From positions 2,525,001-2,589,000 of the forward strand of contig NZ_KE386491.1 in NCBI RefSeq assembly GCF_000427405.1: a stretch of 64,000 nucleotides of DNA, written 5' to 3'. The notes beneath the pieces were generated by a model. That model did not search any database. It was not told the origin of the DNA and saw nothing but the letters and a program-made list of their open reading frames with translations. Each line of letters starts with the position of its first letter. Positions within the stretch are counted from its first letter, which is position 1. Both the position numbers and the translations under genes were made by a program. The stretch comes from Flectobacillus major DSM 103 (GTDB lineage Bacteria > Bacteroidota > Bacteroidia > Cytophagales > Spirosomataceae). Shown piece after piece: positions 28,253 through 37,882 of this stretch.

Positions 28253-29608
28253 ATGACAACCTCAGAATTACAATCTATAAAAGCCCGTTTTGGAATTATA
28301 GGCAATTCTCCCGCATTAAACCATGCCATCGAGGTAGCGGCACAAGTTGCCCCTACCGACATGACGGTGCTAATCACTGGAGAAAGTGGTTCGGGTAAAG
28401 AATCGTTTTCAAAGATTATTCATAATATATCAGCACGCAAACATGGCCAATTTATAGCCGTCAACTGTGGGGCTATTCCTGAAGGAACGATTGATTCAGA
28501 GCTATTTGGTCATGAAAAAGGAGCTTTTACTGGGGCTATCGATGCACGCAAAGGGTATTTTGAAGTAACAGATGGTGGCACTATTTTTTTGGACGAAATA
28601 GCCGAAATGCCCCTAGGAACACAGGCTCGTTTGTTACGAGTATTGGAAAATGGCGAGTTTATTCGTGTAGGTTCGTCAAAAGTACAACGTACCAATGTCC
28701 GAGTAGTTGCCGCTACTAATATCAACCTCATGCAGGCGGTAGAACGTGGTAAGTTCCGAGAAGATTTGTATTACCGCCTCAATACTGTGCCGATTTTTGT
28801 GCCTCCACTGCGTGACAGAGGTATGGATATTGAACTTCTTTTTAGGAAATTTACAACCGATTTTGCCGAAAAGTACCGTATCAAGCCTATTCAGTTGACA
28901 CCCGATGCCCAAAATCTATTGCTTTCGCAACGTTTTCCAGGGAATATCCGTCAGCTCAAAAACTTAGCCGACCAAGTGTCTATTTTGGAAGTCGACGACC
29001 GTGTACTCAATGCCGATAAATTGAGTCATTATCTTCAAATGAATAATGGCCAACAAATTGGTAATGGCTTGGTAAGAAAGGATTTTGATGCCCAACACAA
29101 AGATAACTTCAACGAACGTGAACTTCTCTACAAAATATTATTTGATATGCGTAGAGATGTAACCGAACTAAAAAAAATGTTTTTGGAGGTTCTCAAACAC
29201 AATGGCGAAGTTAATGGCGATATTTTGAAAGGACACGAGAATTTGTTCCAAAACCTCGAAAATGATACTGTAAATACCAATTTTGCCCCAAGCTATACAG
29301 CACCTGAAATGAACCCTAATAGGATTTTGCCAAGTGCCAGTAGTTATGAAACACCCGAATACCAAACTGTTGCCCCCACCGAAAATGAACTAAAAATCAT
29401 ATCGATCGACAACAACACCAACGATGTTTATGACATCACGCATGTAGCCGAAGAAGTGTCGCTGTCGCTTGAAAAACAAGAAAAAGACATGATAATCAAG
29501 GCTTTACGCAAAAATAAAAATAAGCGAAAGTATGCAGCACAAGATTTGGGTATTTCGGAAAGAACTTTATATCGAAAAATCAAACAATATGATATTGAAG
29601 AGGAATAG
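28253..29608 (+). CDS. Sigma-54-dependent transcriptional activator (AAA+), no receiver domain
   Basis: Enhancer-binding protein that opens sigma-54 RNA polymerase promoters by ATP hydrolysis. 451 residues from the ATG at 28253. AAA+ domain: Walker A GESGSGKE (43-50), sigma-54 contact loop GAFTGA (90-95), Walker B TIFLDEIAEM (about 106-115), arginine finger region PLRDRGMD. A linker of about 150 residues rich in Asn and acids precedes a Fis-type helix-turn-helix at the end (LGISERTLYRKIKQY). There is no N-terminal sensor domain, so control is by amount or a partner. It lies between miaB and lptE, and overlaps lptE by 20 bases. A sigma-54-like promoter occurs upstream of groES in this window. 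Confidence 0.92.
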   Translation: MTTSELQSIKARFGIIGNSPALNHAIEVAAQVAPTDMTVLITGESGSGKESFSKIIHNISARKHGQFIAVNCGAIPEGTIDSELFGHEKGAFTGAIDARKGYFEVTDGGTIFLDEIAEMPLGTQARLLRVLENGEFIRVGSSKVQRTNVRVVAATNINLMQAVERGKFREDLYYRLNTVPIFVPPLRDRGMDIELLFRKFTTDFAEKYRIKPIQLTPDAQNLLLSQRFPGNIRQLKNLADQVSILEVDDRVLNADKLSHYLQMNNGQQIGNGLVRKDFDAQHKDNFNERELLYKILFDMRRDVTELKKMFLEVLKHNGEVNGDILKGHENLFQNLENDTVNTNFAPSYTAPEMNPNRILPSASSYETPEYQTVAPTENELKIISIDNNTNDVYDITHVAEEVSLSLEKQEKDMIIKALRKNKNKRKYAAQDLGISERTLYRKIKQYDIEEE

Positions 29609-30119
29609 CAAAATTTGCTCAAAGGCTTTTGCCGTAGCAATGGCTTTATGTATTGGTACTCAGTTGCTTATGGGGTGCTATTCTTTTAGAGGGGCAAGCT
29701 TAGACCCTAACCTAAAAACCATTCAGATTCAAAACTTTACTATTCAGGCAGCAGGTGGGCCAACCAACCTTACGCTGATGTTCAATGAAAAAATGAAAGA
29801 GTATTTTCAAAGAAATACTTCGTTGAAAATTGCTAATGTCAACCCCGACTTGATGTTTGAAGGGTATATCAGTGGATATGATGTAGAAGCGAAAGCTCCA
29901 TCTTCATCGGACAAAGGGGGGCTTAACCGACTAACTATCAGAATACAAGTAAAGTTTACTAACGCCAAAGACGAAAATAAAAACTTTGACCAAGAGTTTT
30001 CTTTTTATCAAGATTTTGCTCAAAATCAAACCGTTTCGGCTGTAGAAAAAGACTTGATTCCTAAAATTTTAGACCAAATCGTTTTAGATATTTTTAATAA
30101 AACGGCGGGAGAATGGTAG
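29589..30119 (+). CDS. lptE: LptE-like LPS assembly lipoprotein
   Basis: 176 residues from the ATG at 29589. The N-terminal leader ends with the lipobox LLMGCYSF, so it is a lipoprotein. The rest has the LptE family pattern: TIQIQNFTIQ, NEKMKEYFQRNTSL and C-terminal VEKDLIPKILDQIV. LptE plugs the LptD channel that places lipopolysaccharide in the outer membrane. It overlaps the sigma-54 activator gene by 20 bases in another frame and precedes the TPR-like gene and secG, which is the common Bacteroidota order. Confidence 0.85.
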   Translation: MILKRNSKICSKAFAVAMALCIGTQLLMGCYSFRGASLDPNLKTIQIQNFTIQAAGGPTNLTLMFNEKMKEYFQRNTSLKIANVNPDLMFEGYISGYDVEAKAPSSSDKGGLNRLTIRIQVKFTNAKDENKNFDQEFSFYQDFAQNQTVSAVEKDLIPKILDQIVLDIFNKTAGEW

Positions 30120-30137
30120 CTTTTAACCAATGAATAC

Positions 30138-30839
30138 ATGACCAAAGAATCTTTTTCATATTTAGTAGCCAACCCCAACGAGGTTTCGAGGGAAGATATA
30201 GCTGCTTTGGAAGCATTAACACAGGAGTTTCCTTATTTTCAGTTGGCTCATACACTATTGGCCAAAGGTTATCACCAAAATTACCCAGAAGAACTCGCCA
30301 ACGAGAAAATCAGAAAAGCTGCCGCCTATAGTATCAATCGAAATGCTTTGCGGAAGGTAATCAATGGTAGCTTTGTCAATGAGGTGGTTGCTGTACCCAC
30401 TGTGCAGGTAGATTCGGCCTATATCGACAAAGTAAAAGAAATTGTAGAGGCAGAAGAAAAACAAAGTGCTACGCAAGCTTTAGAAACCCCAGTATTTAGC
30501 AACAATGATTTATTAAGCCAGTCGCTTTCTTTTGAAGATTTTTTGATTGAGGATATTCTGCAAAAACAACAGCAGCAATTAAGTATTATCGAAAACTTTA
30601 TCCAGAAAGACCCGGGCTTAATTAGAACTAGCAAAAGTCAATTAGAAACAAAAAACAATAATGAAGACCTTTCTGCCAATAGCGTTAGGCCCAAAAAGGA
30701 GATTGTAACCGAGAGTTATGCCAAAATTTTGACGATGCAAGGCCGTAAAGAAAAAGCGATTGCAGTATATGAGAAATTAATTTTGAAATTCCCAGAAAAA
30801 AAAGCGTACTTTGCGGATAAAATAAAAGGGCTTCAATAA
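30138..30839 (+). CDS. TPR-like cytoplasmic protein, unknown function
   Basis: 233 residues, no signal peptide. The N-terminus (ESFSYLVANPNEVSREDIAALEALTQEFPYFQLAH) is the domain found in many Bacteroidota proteins at this locus, the middle part is acidic and low in structure, and the end has one TPR-like helical pair (YAKILTMQGRKEKAIAVYEKLILKFP). It sits 18 bases after lptE and before secG; the position is conserved, the role is not known. Confidence 0.7.
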   Translation: MTKESFSYLVANPNEVSREDIAALEALTQEFPYFQLAHTLLAKGYHQNYPEELANEKIRKAAAYSINRNALRKVINGSFVNEVVAVPTVQVDSAYIDKVKEIVEAEEKQSATQALETPVFSNNDLLSQSLSFEDFLIEDILQKQQQQLSIIENFIQKDPGLIRTSKSQLETKNNNEDLSANSVRPKKEIVTESYAKILTMQGRKEKAIAVYEKLILKFPEKKAYFADKIKGLQ

Positions 30840-30986
30840 CGCTTTTTGAAAAGAAGAATAGAAGGCATCAACGTAAAGCCAAGAGCCATGAACAAAATAG
30901 TGTATCTTTTAGGTAATTTATTCATGAATCAAAAGCTTACAACATAAGGCAAAAATCAAAAATATTAACATTAAAACAGTAAAAAA

Positions 30987-31358
30987 ATGTTCGGAGCAGT
31001 TATTACTATTATTTGCATTGTAGCAGTATTATTGGTATTCGTAGTATTAGTACAAAACCCTAAAGGAGGCGGCCTTTCAGGTGAATTTGGTACATCAGGA
31101 GCAAGTCAAATGTTTGGCGTTCAGCGTACAGGCGACATCCTTGAGCAAATCACTTGGGGCGGAGCAGTTGTAATTGCTTTATTGGTATTGGGTTCTAAAT
31201 TTTTGACTCCAACAAGCGGTGCAGAAGGTATCAATTCTATCAACGTAGAAAAAGCAGCTAGCAAAACTATCCCAGCGGCAGTTCCAGCTCCTGCACCAGC
31301 GGCACCAGCTCCTGCTAGCGGAACTCCTGCAACACCAGCACCAGCTCCTGCTAAATAA
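30987..31358 (+). CDS. secG: Preprotein translocase subunit SecG
   Basis: Helps SecYE move proteins across the inner membrane. 123 residues with two membrane segments (about 3-22 and 52-70) joined by the conserved cytoplasmic loop NPKGGGLSGEFG and FGVQRTGDILE. The C-terminal 35 residues are an Ala/Pro-rich tail (PAPAPAAPAPASG) often seen in Bacteroidota SecG. The gene ends the miaB-lptE block. Confidence 0.93.
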   Translation: MFGAVITIICIVAVLLVFVVLVQNPKGGGLSGEFGTSGASQMFGVQRTGDILEQITWGGAVVIALLVLGSKFLTPTSGAEGINSINVEKAASKTIPAAVPAPAPAAPAPASGTPATPAPAPAK

Positions 31359-31365
31359 ATGAAGA

Positions 31366-31473
31366 AATGAAAGAATGAAATAGTGAAGAAAAAGTGAATT
31401 AAGCAATCAATAAGTTAACAATCTAATTCGTTGCCATACTCACTACTAATTATCCCTATTTCATTCTTTCATT
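31366..31473 (+). repeat. Long-armed inverted repeat after secG
   Basis: Perfect 18-base arms, AATGAAAGAATGAAATAG at 31366-31383 and its complement at 31456-31473, with a 72-base loop. Possibly a 3' end hairpin of the secG transcript; no T-run follows. Confidence 0.45.
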
Positions 31474-31585
31474 ATCCAAAACCTCCATTCTTATTGATGT
31501 CTCCCCTTTTTATTTTTTTCTCCTCTATTATCCAGCCTATCCAGCCCCTCCCCTAGTTTATTGAGCAATTCCTGAATCATTTTGT

Positions 31586-32296
31586 TTAAAAAATCACATC
31601 AACAACCTTTTTCTTGGCTATTGGTAAGAGTGTTTCTTCTAGTGGTAACACAAACTTCGACTCCACCAAATAAGTAGCAGGATTGGGTAAATGCCTAAAA
31701 CGTTTGACAAGATCAATCTTGATATTTTCAAAAGTATTTACCACACTTCTTTTTACGGTATCTATATAGAATGTTTTCAGGCCACGTCGTTTTTCGTGGT
31801 TATTCTCATAGATAGTCAGGTTATATTGATAGATTCTGGTTTCGCTAATTGTGGGTTCGTACAAAAACAAATATCCATCATTTTTGTACAAAGGCAAAAT
31901 ACCTACAGGAGCAATCGAAATACTTTTTTCAACTTCTTCTCGCAAACCCTCGCCCTCTTGAATGGTATTTTTAAAACGAGGCAAAGCATAATCAGTAATA
32001 GATTCCATTTCCATCAAATATTCACTTTCGGGCTGAGTTTCTGTTCGGAAATCTACTTGCAATTTTTCGGCATTGATTCCATTGATTCTTTTCGGGAAGT
32101 TTTGAGCCATTTGTTGTAATCCAGACTTAAAATACAGCGAGTATTCGTAATGCCTTTGCAAATCGACCAAATCTGGATATAATTTTTGTTCCTTAAAATT
32201 GGTTTTTACCGACTGCAAATATGCCAATAAAACGTACTTTTTGTACTCGAAATCTACCAAACCAGCCGTTAGCCAGTCTTTTTCTAAATTTCTCAT
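31586..32296 (-). CDS. Conserved hypothetical cytoplasmic protein
   Basis: 236 residues with no signal peptide, membrane segment or known catalytic motif. It opens MRNLEKDWLTAGLVDFEYKK and has alternating helical and strand-rich parts, with GILPLYKNDGYLFLYEP near residue 133. It reads against the secG and groES genes and starts 528 bases before groES. I do not recognise a family with certainty; it resembles proteins often seen uncharacterised in Cytophagales. No function is proposed. Confidence 0.65.
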   Translation of the reverse strand: MRNLEKDWLTAGLVDFEYKKYVLLAYLQSVKTNFKEQKLYPDLVDLQRHYEYSLYFKSGLQQMAQNFPKRINGINAEKLQVDFRTETQPESEYLMEMESITDYALPRFKNTIQEGEGLREEVEKSISIAPVGILPLYKNDGYLFLYEPTISETRIYQYNLTIYENNHEKRRGLKTFYIDTVKRSVVNTFENIKIDLVKRFRHLPNPATYLVESKFVLPLEETLLPIAKKKVVDVIF

Positions 32297-32823
32297 CTGC
32301 GTCCTCCTTTCTTTTAAAACTATTTAAAACATTCGGAAAATCTCAAAAGTATGACACATACGTTTTTGAACCTCTGATAACAAAAGTGGTAAGGATGTCA
32401 AACTCTGATAAATGATTACTTTTTTTACTTAAAGTTATTATTTCAAACGAAAAAAGCAAGAAATCCTCCCGATTTTATCCAATAACAGCCATACCCCGAT
32501 ACAAGCAGACACCCATTCAATGACACTTTTATTGTTTTGCCAAACCAAAGCCTCATTCATGCCCCATTAACAACCTTTATTTTGACCAATTTGTCATAAA
32601 TTAAGTACAAAAAAGCAGACAAAAATGCTTAGAGGGTAAGGCAAAAAAGATAAAAACCGATAATTTGTCAGTAGAAACTGACAATATTTCAGTTTATGGG
32701 GCAGTGGCACAAAAAATGTTACTAAAGAAGTAGTCAGTTAAGCCTTGTCAAAAGTTCAGACAACCGTTTGGCTGGCTCTGACCTAAAATTTAAACAACAA
32801 AAAATAACTCTTACAAAAACAAA
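32297..32823. other. groES upstream region
   Basis: 527 bases between the divergent hypothetical gene and groES. It holds the regulatory site at 32665-32719; otherwise I see no gene. Confidence 0.6.
32665..32719 (+). promoter_or_regulatory. Palindrome plus sigma-54-type promoter of groES-groEL
   Basis: A palindrome TTGTCAGT-AGAA-ACTGACAA (32665-32684) is followed by TGGCAC at 32705-32710 and TGTT at 32717-32720. The GG (32706-32707) and GT (32718-32719) are separated by exactly ten bases, which is the -24/-12 spacing of sigma-54 promoters. The palindrome could bind an enhancer protein such as the sigma-54 activator encoded at 28253. Sigma-54 control of the chaperonin operon is inference. Confidence 0.6.
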
Positions 32824-33102
32824 ATGTCAACAGTAAGTATCAAACCATTAGCTGATAGAGTTCTAGTTGAACCAGCAGCAGCAGAAGAAAAAACTGCATT
32901 CGGAATTATCATTCCTGACACCGCAAAAGAAAAGCCACAAAAAGGAACAGTTGTAGCAGTAGGTGCCGGCAAAAAAGATGAGCCGATGACTGTTAAAGTT
33001 GGCGATACTGTATTGTACGGCAAGTACTCAGGCACTGAAATCGCAGTAGAAGGAAAAGATTATTTAATCATGCGTGAAAGCGATATTTTCGCAATTGTTT
33101 AA
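32824..33102 (+). CDS. groES: Co-chaperonin GroES
   Basis: Lid of the GroEL folding chamber. 92 residues, the usual length, with the start [12 protein letters not shown] and the mobile-loop region [21 protein letters not shown]. The end is [12 protein letters not shown]. It is followed after 112 bases by groEL, in one operon. Confidence 0.97.
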   Translation: MSTVSIKPLADRVLVEPAAAEEKTAFGIIIPDTAKEKPQKGTVVAVGAGKKDEPMTVKVGDTVLYGKYSGTEIAVEGKDYLIMRESDIFAIV

Positions 33103-33196
33103 TTTTCGCATCAAGCTTTAGGCACTAAGCCCTAAACATTTTTTCAAAGTTTTATTATTCTAACATTGCAGAAAGCATTTGGCCTACTGCATATAG

Positions 33197-34840
<1,644 letters not shown>

Positions 34841-34863
34841 TCATCAATTTCTGCTTACAAAGC

Positions 34864-34897
34864 AAAGGCCTCTTTCTACGGAAAGAGGCCTTTTTTT
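34864..34897 (+). terminator. Terminator after groEL
   Basis: Perfect 13-base stem AAAGGCCTCTTTC / GAAAGAGGCCTTT at 34864-34876 and 34881-34893 with a TACG tetraloop, then T-run to 34897. Confidence 0.95.
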
Positions 34898-35086
34898 ATT
34901 GAGTGATTTAGTAGGGGTAGTTTCATTTTTCAGAAAATTATGTGTTCTAAAATGTAGTATAAAAGTATTTTTATACCTACCCTTACATTTAGTCATATTG
35001 AAGTAAAATGGATATATTATATACCTAATATTGAGTAATGCTTTGAATTCTTTCATTATAAGATGAATATTTGGCTAATAAATAAC

Positions 35087-35271
35087 GAAGCTGTTTAAAC
35101 TTTTTTAAAAACATACTTTATTGATTAATTCTTAGCCTTACTTTTTGTCTTGATACAAAAAGTAACCGCAGCGGCGGCCGCAAAAAAATCAAGAATTTAT
35201 AAACTCGCTGTGCTCAAACAGTATAAATTCATTGCTGACGCAAGTAATTTTATGAAAGTTTAAACAGCTTC
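35087..35271. repeat. Putative small inverted-repeat element (MITE-like)
   Basis: A perfect 17-base inverted repeat GAAGCTGTTTAAACTTT (35087-35103, complement at 35255-35271) encloses 151 bases. Inside is a hairpin CTTTTTGT-CTTGAT-ACAAAAAG (35141-35162) and a GC-rich patch GCAGCGGCGGCCGC (35168-35181), unlike the AT-rich surroundings. No coding sequence is inside. It resembles non-coding repeated elements of Bacteroidota, but copy number in the genome is unknown. Confidence 0.5.
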
Positions 35272-35391
35272 AACAAATACAACTGAATGTTAATTTGTAA
35301 ATTGCACATTAATCAAAAATCTTTTGGAATAAGAAAGTCCGTATTCAAATAAATTATTGACAATCAATAGTTTAATTTTACACTTTAATCT

Positions 35392-36162
35392 ATGAATAAT
35401 AAAGGAAACAAACACGAAAACTATGAAATCCTAAACCTATTAGGTTATGGATTAGCTAAATTTGACAATGAGTTTATCAAAGAATTTGGTTTTGAAACTA
35501 AACTTTCATTTTTTGAGTACTTTGTTGAATTGGGACTAGTTGAAACAGGAAGTGTCGTAAAAAATAGAATGGATTTATTTGACCCTTTTTTTAACAATAA
35601 TAGAAAAGGTTGGTGGCAAAAAGGCGATGCTTATATTCATAGAAAATTATTGATTGATAGTTTATTTGGAAATGAAAATGTAGTTGGATATTCAAATATT
35701 GTCAAACTCTATTTGAAGAATGAATTTAATGTTACAGGGATTTTTGTTGATGTAAAACCAATTATTAAATCAAGATTCAAAAAACTTCAAGAAACAGGAT
35801 TGGAAGCAGAACTATATTTTATGAACAATTATAACTCTATAGAGGCTTTTAAAAATGGAACTATTGAAGATGCTCGTTTGTATGGAGACGGATACGATTT
35901 TCAAATCAATGTTAATGAAAATTCATTTTTAGCCGAAGTGAAAGGTATTAGAGCTAAAAAAGGAAAGTTTAGACTTACTGAAAACGAATATTTTAAAGCT
36001 AAAGAATACGAAAACGATTATATAGTTACTTTGGTATTAAATTTAGATAATATACCAACCTTTCTAACAATAGATAATCCTTTAAAAAATCTAAAATTTG
36101 AAGAAAGAGTTATTAAATCAAAAGAAATCAGAGAGTATCATTTAATATCAGATATATGTTAA
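35392..36162 (+). CDS. DUF3883-like PD-(D/E)XK nuclease-like protein
   Basis: 256 residues with no signal peptide. The N-terminus is helical (EFIKEFGFETKLSFFEYFVELGLVE). The C-terminal part has the restriction-endonuclease-like pattern of DUF3883: Glu140 in EAELYFM, GDGYDFQINV with Asp169, AEVKGIRAKKGKF with Glu182 and Lys184, then RLTENEYFKAKEYENDYIVT. These are the residues of a PD-(D/E)XK active site. DUF3883 is common in restriction and defence genes. The gene lies inside the segment flanked by the two groEL 3' copies and overlaps the zinc-ribbon gene by 7 bases. Nuclease activity is inferred. Confidence 0.7.
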   Translation: MNNKGNKHENYEILNLLGYGLAKFDNEFIKEFGFETKLSFFEYFVELGLVETGSVVKNRMDLFDPFFNNNRKGWWQKGDAYIHRKLLIDSLFGNENVVGYSNIVKLYLKNEFNVTGIFVDVKPIIKSRFKKLQETGLEAELYFMNNYNSIEAFKNGTIEDARLYGDGYDFQINVNENSFLAEVKGIRAKKGKFRLTENEYFKAKEYENDYIVTLVLNLDNIPTFLTIDNPLKNLKFEERVIKSKEIREYHLISDIC

Positions 36163-36377
36163 ACAAAAATTTAGACATTTCTGGGACAAGCACCTCAATT
36201 TTAGAAATACCAACAGTTTTAACGCCTCCAATATCACTTAAATGTTCAGGTGACTGTATAGCATGTCCTATTTGCGAAATTGATATTGACATGAAAGACC
36301 AATTAATTAATGATGATGATTTTGCCTACTGTGAAGATTGCAACCATAAAGTAATTTTTAAAATTAAGAAAATTTAA
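36156..36377 (+). CDS. Small zinc-ribbon protein
   Basis: 73 residues, start ATG overlapping the end of the preceding gene by 7 bases, so probably translated with it. CIAC-PIC (CxxCxxC around 35-41) and CEDC near 60 make a zinc-ribbon pair. Role unknown; such small proteins often accompany nuclease-like defence genes. It is short, so the call is less certain, but the overlap and the cysteine pattern support it. Confidence 0.6.
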   Translation: MLNKNLDISGTSTSILEIPTVLTPPISLKCSGDCIACPICEIDIDMKDQLINDDDFAYCEDCNHKVIFKIKKI

Positions 36378-36401
36378 AAGGACTATTACTAAACAAAAAA
36401 G

Positions 36402-36530
36402 TAGAAAAAATCAGGGTTGACACTTTGGCGTAAAAAAGATGATTATTCGATAATTAATATTGATTTTGCCCCAATTGGAGCATTTGAAGCATTTATGAAT
36501 GATGAACCTATTCAAGAGCATGAAGGTTAG
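36402..36530 (+). pseudogene. Possible gene remnant
   Basis: An open stretch from the stop at 36402 to the stop at 36528-36530 reads LTLWRKKDDYSIINIDFAPI, then GAFEAFMNDEPIQEHEG. It has normal amino-acid composition but no start codon other than TTG at 36417 and no neighbour to complete it. It may be the end of a decayed gene within the island. Confidence 0.35.
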
Positions 36531-36852
36531 TACTTTCAATAATAGAGATTGCTGTTGAATAACTCCATTTCCAACAATACCTCTTCCACCCTCTTTTAAA
36601 TCTCTTTAAAAGAGGGTGATTTTAATTAGGTTCATAGTTTTATCGCCTTTTTCCCCATACTATCTCTCCCCCAAAAATACCTAATCACAATCCGCTATTA
36701 CTAGCATTAAAAGCTAAAAAGTCGAATATTGAAATCCATTTAACAAAGATGTAGTGCTTATTTTTAAAGACATAGACGAAGTTAATTTAACGAATTAATA
36801 GAAGTCTTGCCTTACTTCCCTTATAGGAACTCATAAATTTAGATTTATATTA

Positions 36853-36968
36853 AAAACGCAGCTTCAATTGCAGGCTTGTTGTTGACAACTGAATGTGTGA
36901 TTGCTGACAAACCAACGGCAGAAGCTCCAGCTACGCCTCACGGTGGCGGAATGGGCGGAATGATGTAG
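36853..36968 (+). repeat. Direct repeat copy 2 (duplicated groEL 3' end)
   Basis: 116 bases nearly identical to 34725-34840. The match begins sharply at the AAAACGCAGC of the groEL codons and ends at the stop codon; sequence on both sides differs from the first copy. The four substitutions keep the reading frame open. Confidence 0.9.
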
Positions 36969-37016
36969 TCTTTGGCTCACAAGCCTAAGGGCTTATAGCT
37001 GAGTACTTACTTCCCC

Positions 37017-37054
37017 AAAAACGCCTCTTAGTCTTAGGATTAAGAGGCGTTTTT
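37017..37054 (+). terminator. Terminator after the second groEL 3' copy
   Basis: Perfect 14-base stem AAAAACGCCTCTTA / TAAGAGGCGTTTTT at 37017-37030 and 37041-37054 with a ten-base loop. Its sequence differs from the terminator after the first copy, so each copy has its own. Confidence 0.9.
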
Positions 37055-37136
37055 GGTTTATGCTTGTTTTTTTTTAAATTGATGTCTATTCAAAAAACAG
37101 TCTTTCTATTGATTCATTTTTCTTATCCAATCTGCC

Positions 37137-37721
37137 ATGAAAAGTAAAATATTACTGGTGTTTTTATTTTCTACGATGTACATTCCATGTACTATGTTTG
37201 CCCAAAAAGTATATGATGATAGCCTTGCTTTGACTTCTTTAGTTAGAAAGGTATATCAATGGTATGAAACGCAAAGTACGAAAGAAGAATTTCCGCCTAT
37301 TGTTGGTAAAAAACAAGATTCGTTGTATGTCGGAATAGATTGGGAAGGCTATCAGCTTCGACAAAAGGAGCTTTTGAAAACGTCTTTTTTTACCCAATTT
37401 TTTTTACAAAATCACCAAAAGATTGCTAATTATATTGATAAAGAACTCAGCGGGGGCCGTGAGTGGTTGGTGGGCGATATGTCACCAATAGAGCCTGAGG
37501 CTAACCCGTGGTGCAACTGCCAAGATAGCCCCGATAATTACTGGAAACGACTTAAAATTCAACGCCTCAAAATCAATAATAATGTAGCGTCTTTTGATTG
37601 GACATGGGGTAAAAAATTCGCCTATCACGTCCAAGCTCAGAAAGAAAATAATATATGGAAAATAAGCTACTTAGAAGGCTTTGACCTGAAAAAATATAGA
37701 GCTTTGGATGGGAGAAAATAA
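37137..37721 (+). CDS. Secreted protein, DUF3828-like, unknown function
   Basis: 194 residues. A signal peptide MKSKILLVFLFSTMYIPCTMFAQ ends in a typical AQ cleavage site. The mature part has many Trp and Lys residues (GKKFAYHVQAQKENNIWKISYLEGFDLKKY). It resembles small periplasmic DUF3828-like proteins, but this is a weak match by eye. It stands alone after the second groEL 3' copy. No function is proposed. Confidence 0.6.
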   Translation: MKSKILLVFLFSTMYIPCTMFAQKVYDDSLALTSLVRKVYQWYETQSTKEEFPPIVGKKQDSLYVGIDWEGYQLRQKELLKTSFFTQFFLQNHQKIANYIDKELSGGREWLVGDMSPIEPEANPWCNCQDSPDNYWKRLKIQRLKINNNVASFDWTWGKKFAYHVQAQKENNIWKISYLEGFDLKKYRALDGRK

Positions 37722-37882
37722 AAGAAGGAAGAATATGGCTAACAAAAACACAAAACACTGATAATCAAAGCCTTTATTCTTATTTCTGAATATACTAGTA
37801 TGTCTTGTTGGTATCTTCCTGATTAGCTAGTCAAGAAATTTATCAGTTATGATAACTTCAAGTTCATTCCTCCCTAAAAAAA

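Noticed and set aside
36853-36968. Second functional groEL gene
   Set aside because: Only the last 116 bases are present, with no start and unrelated sequence before them.
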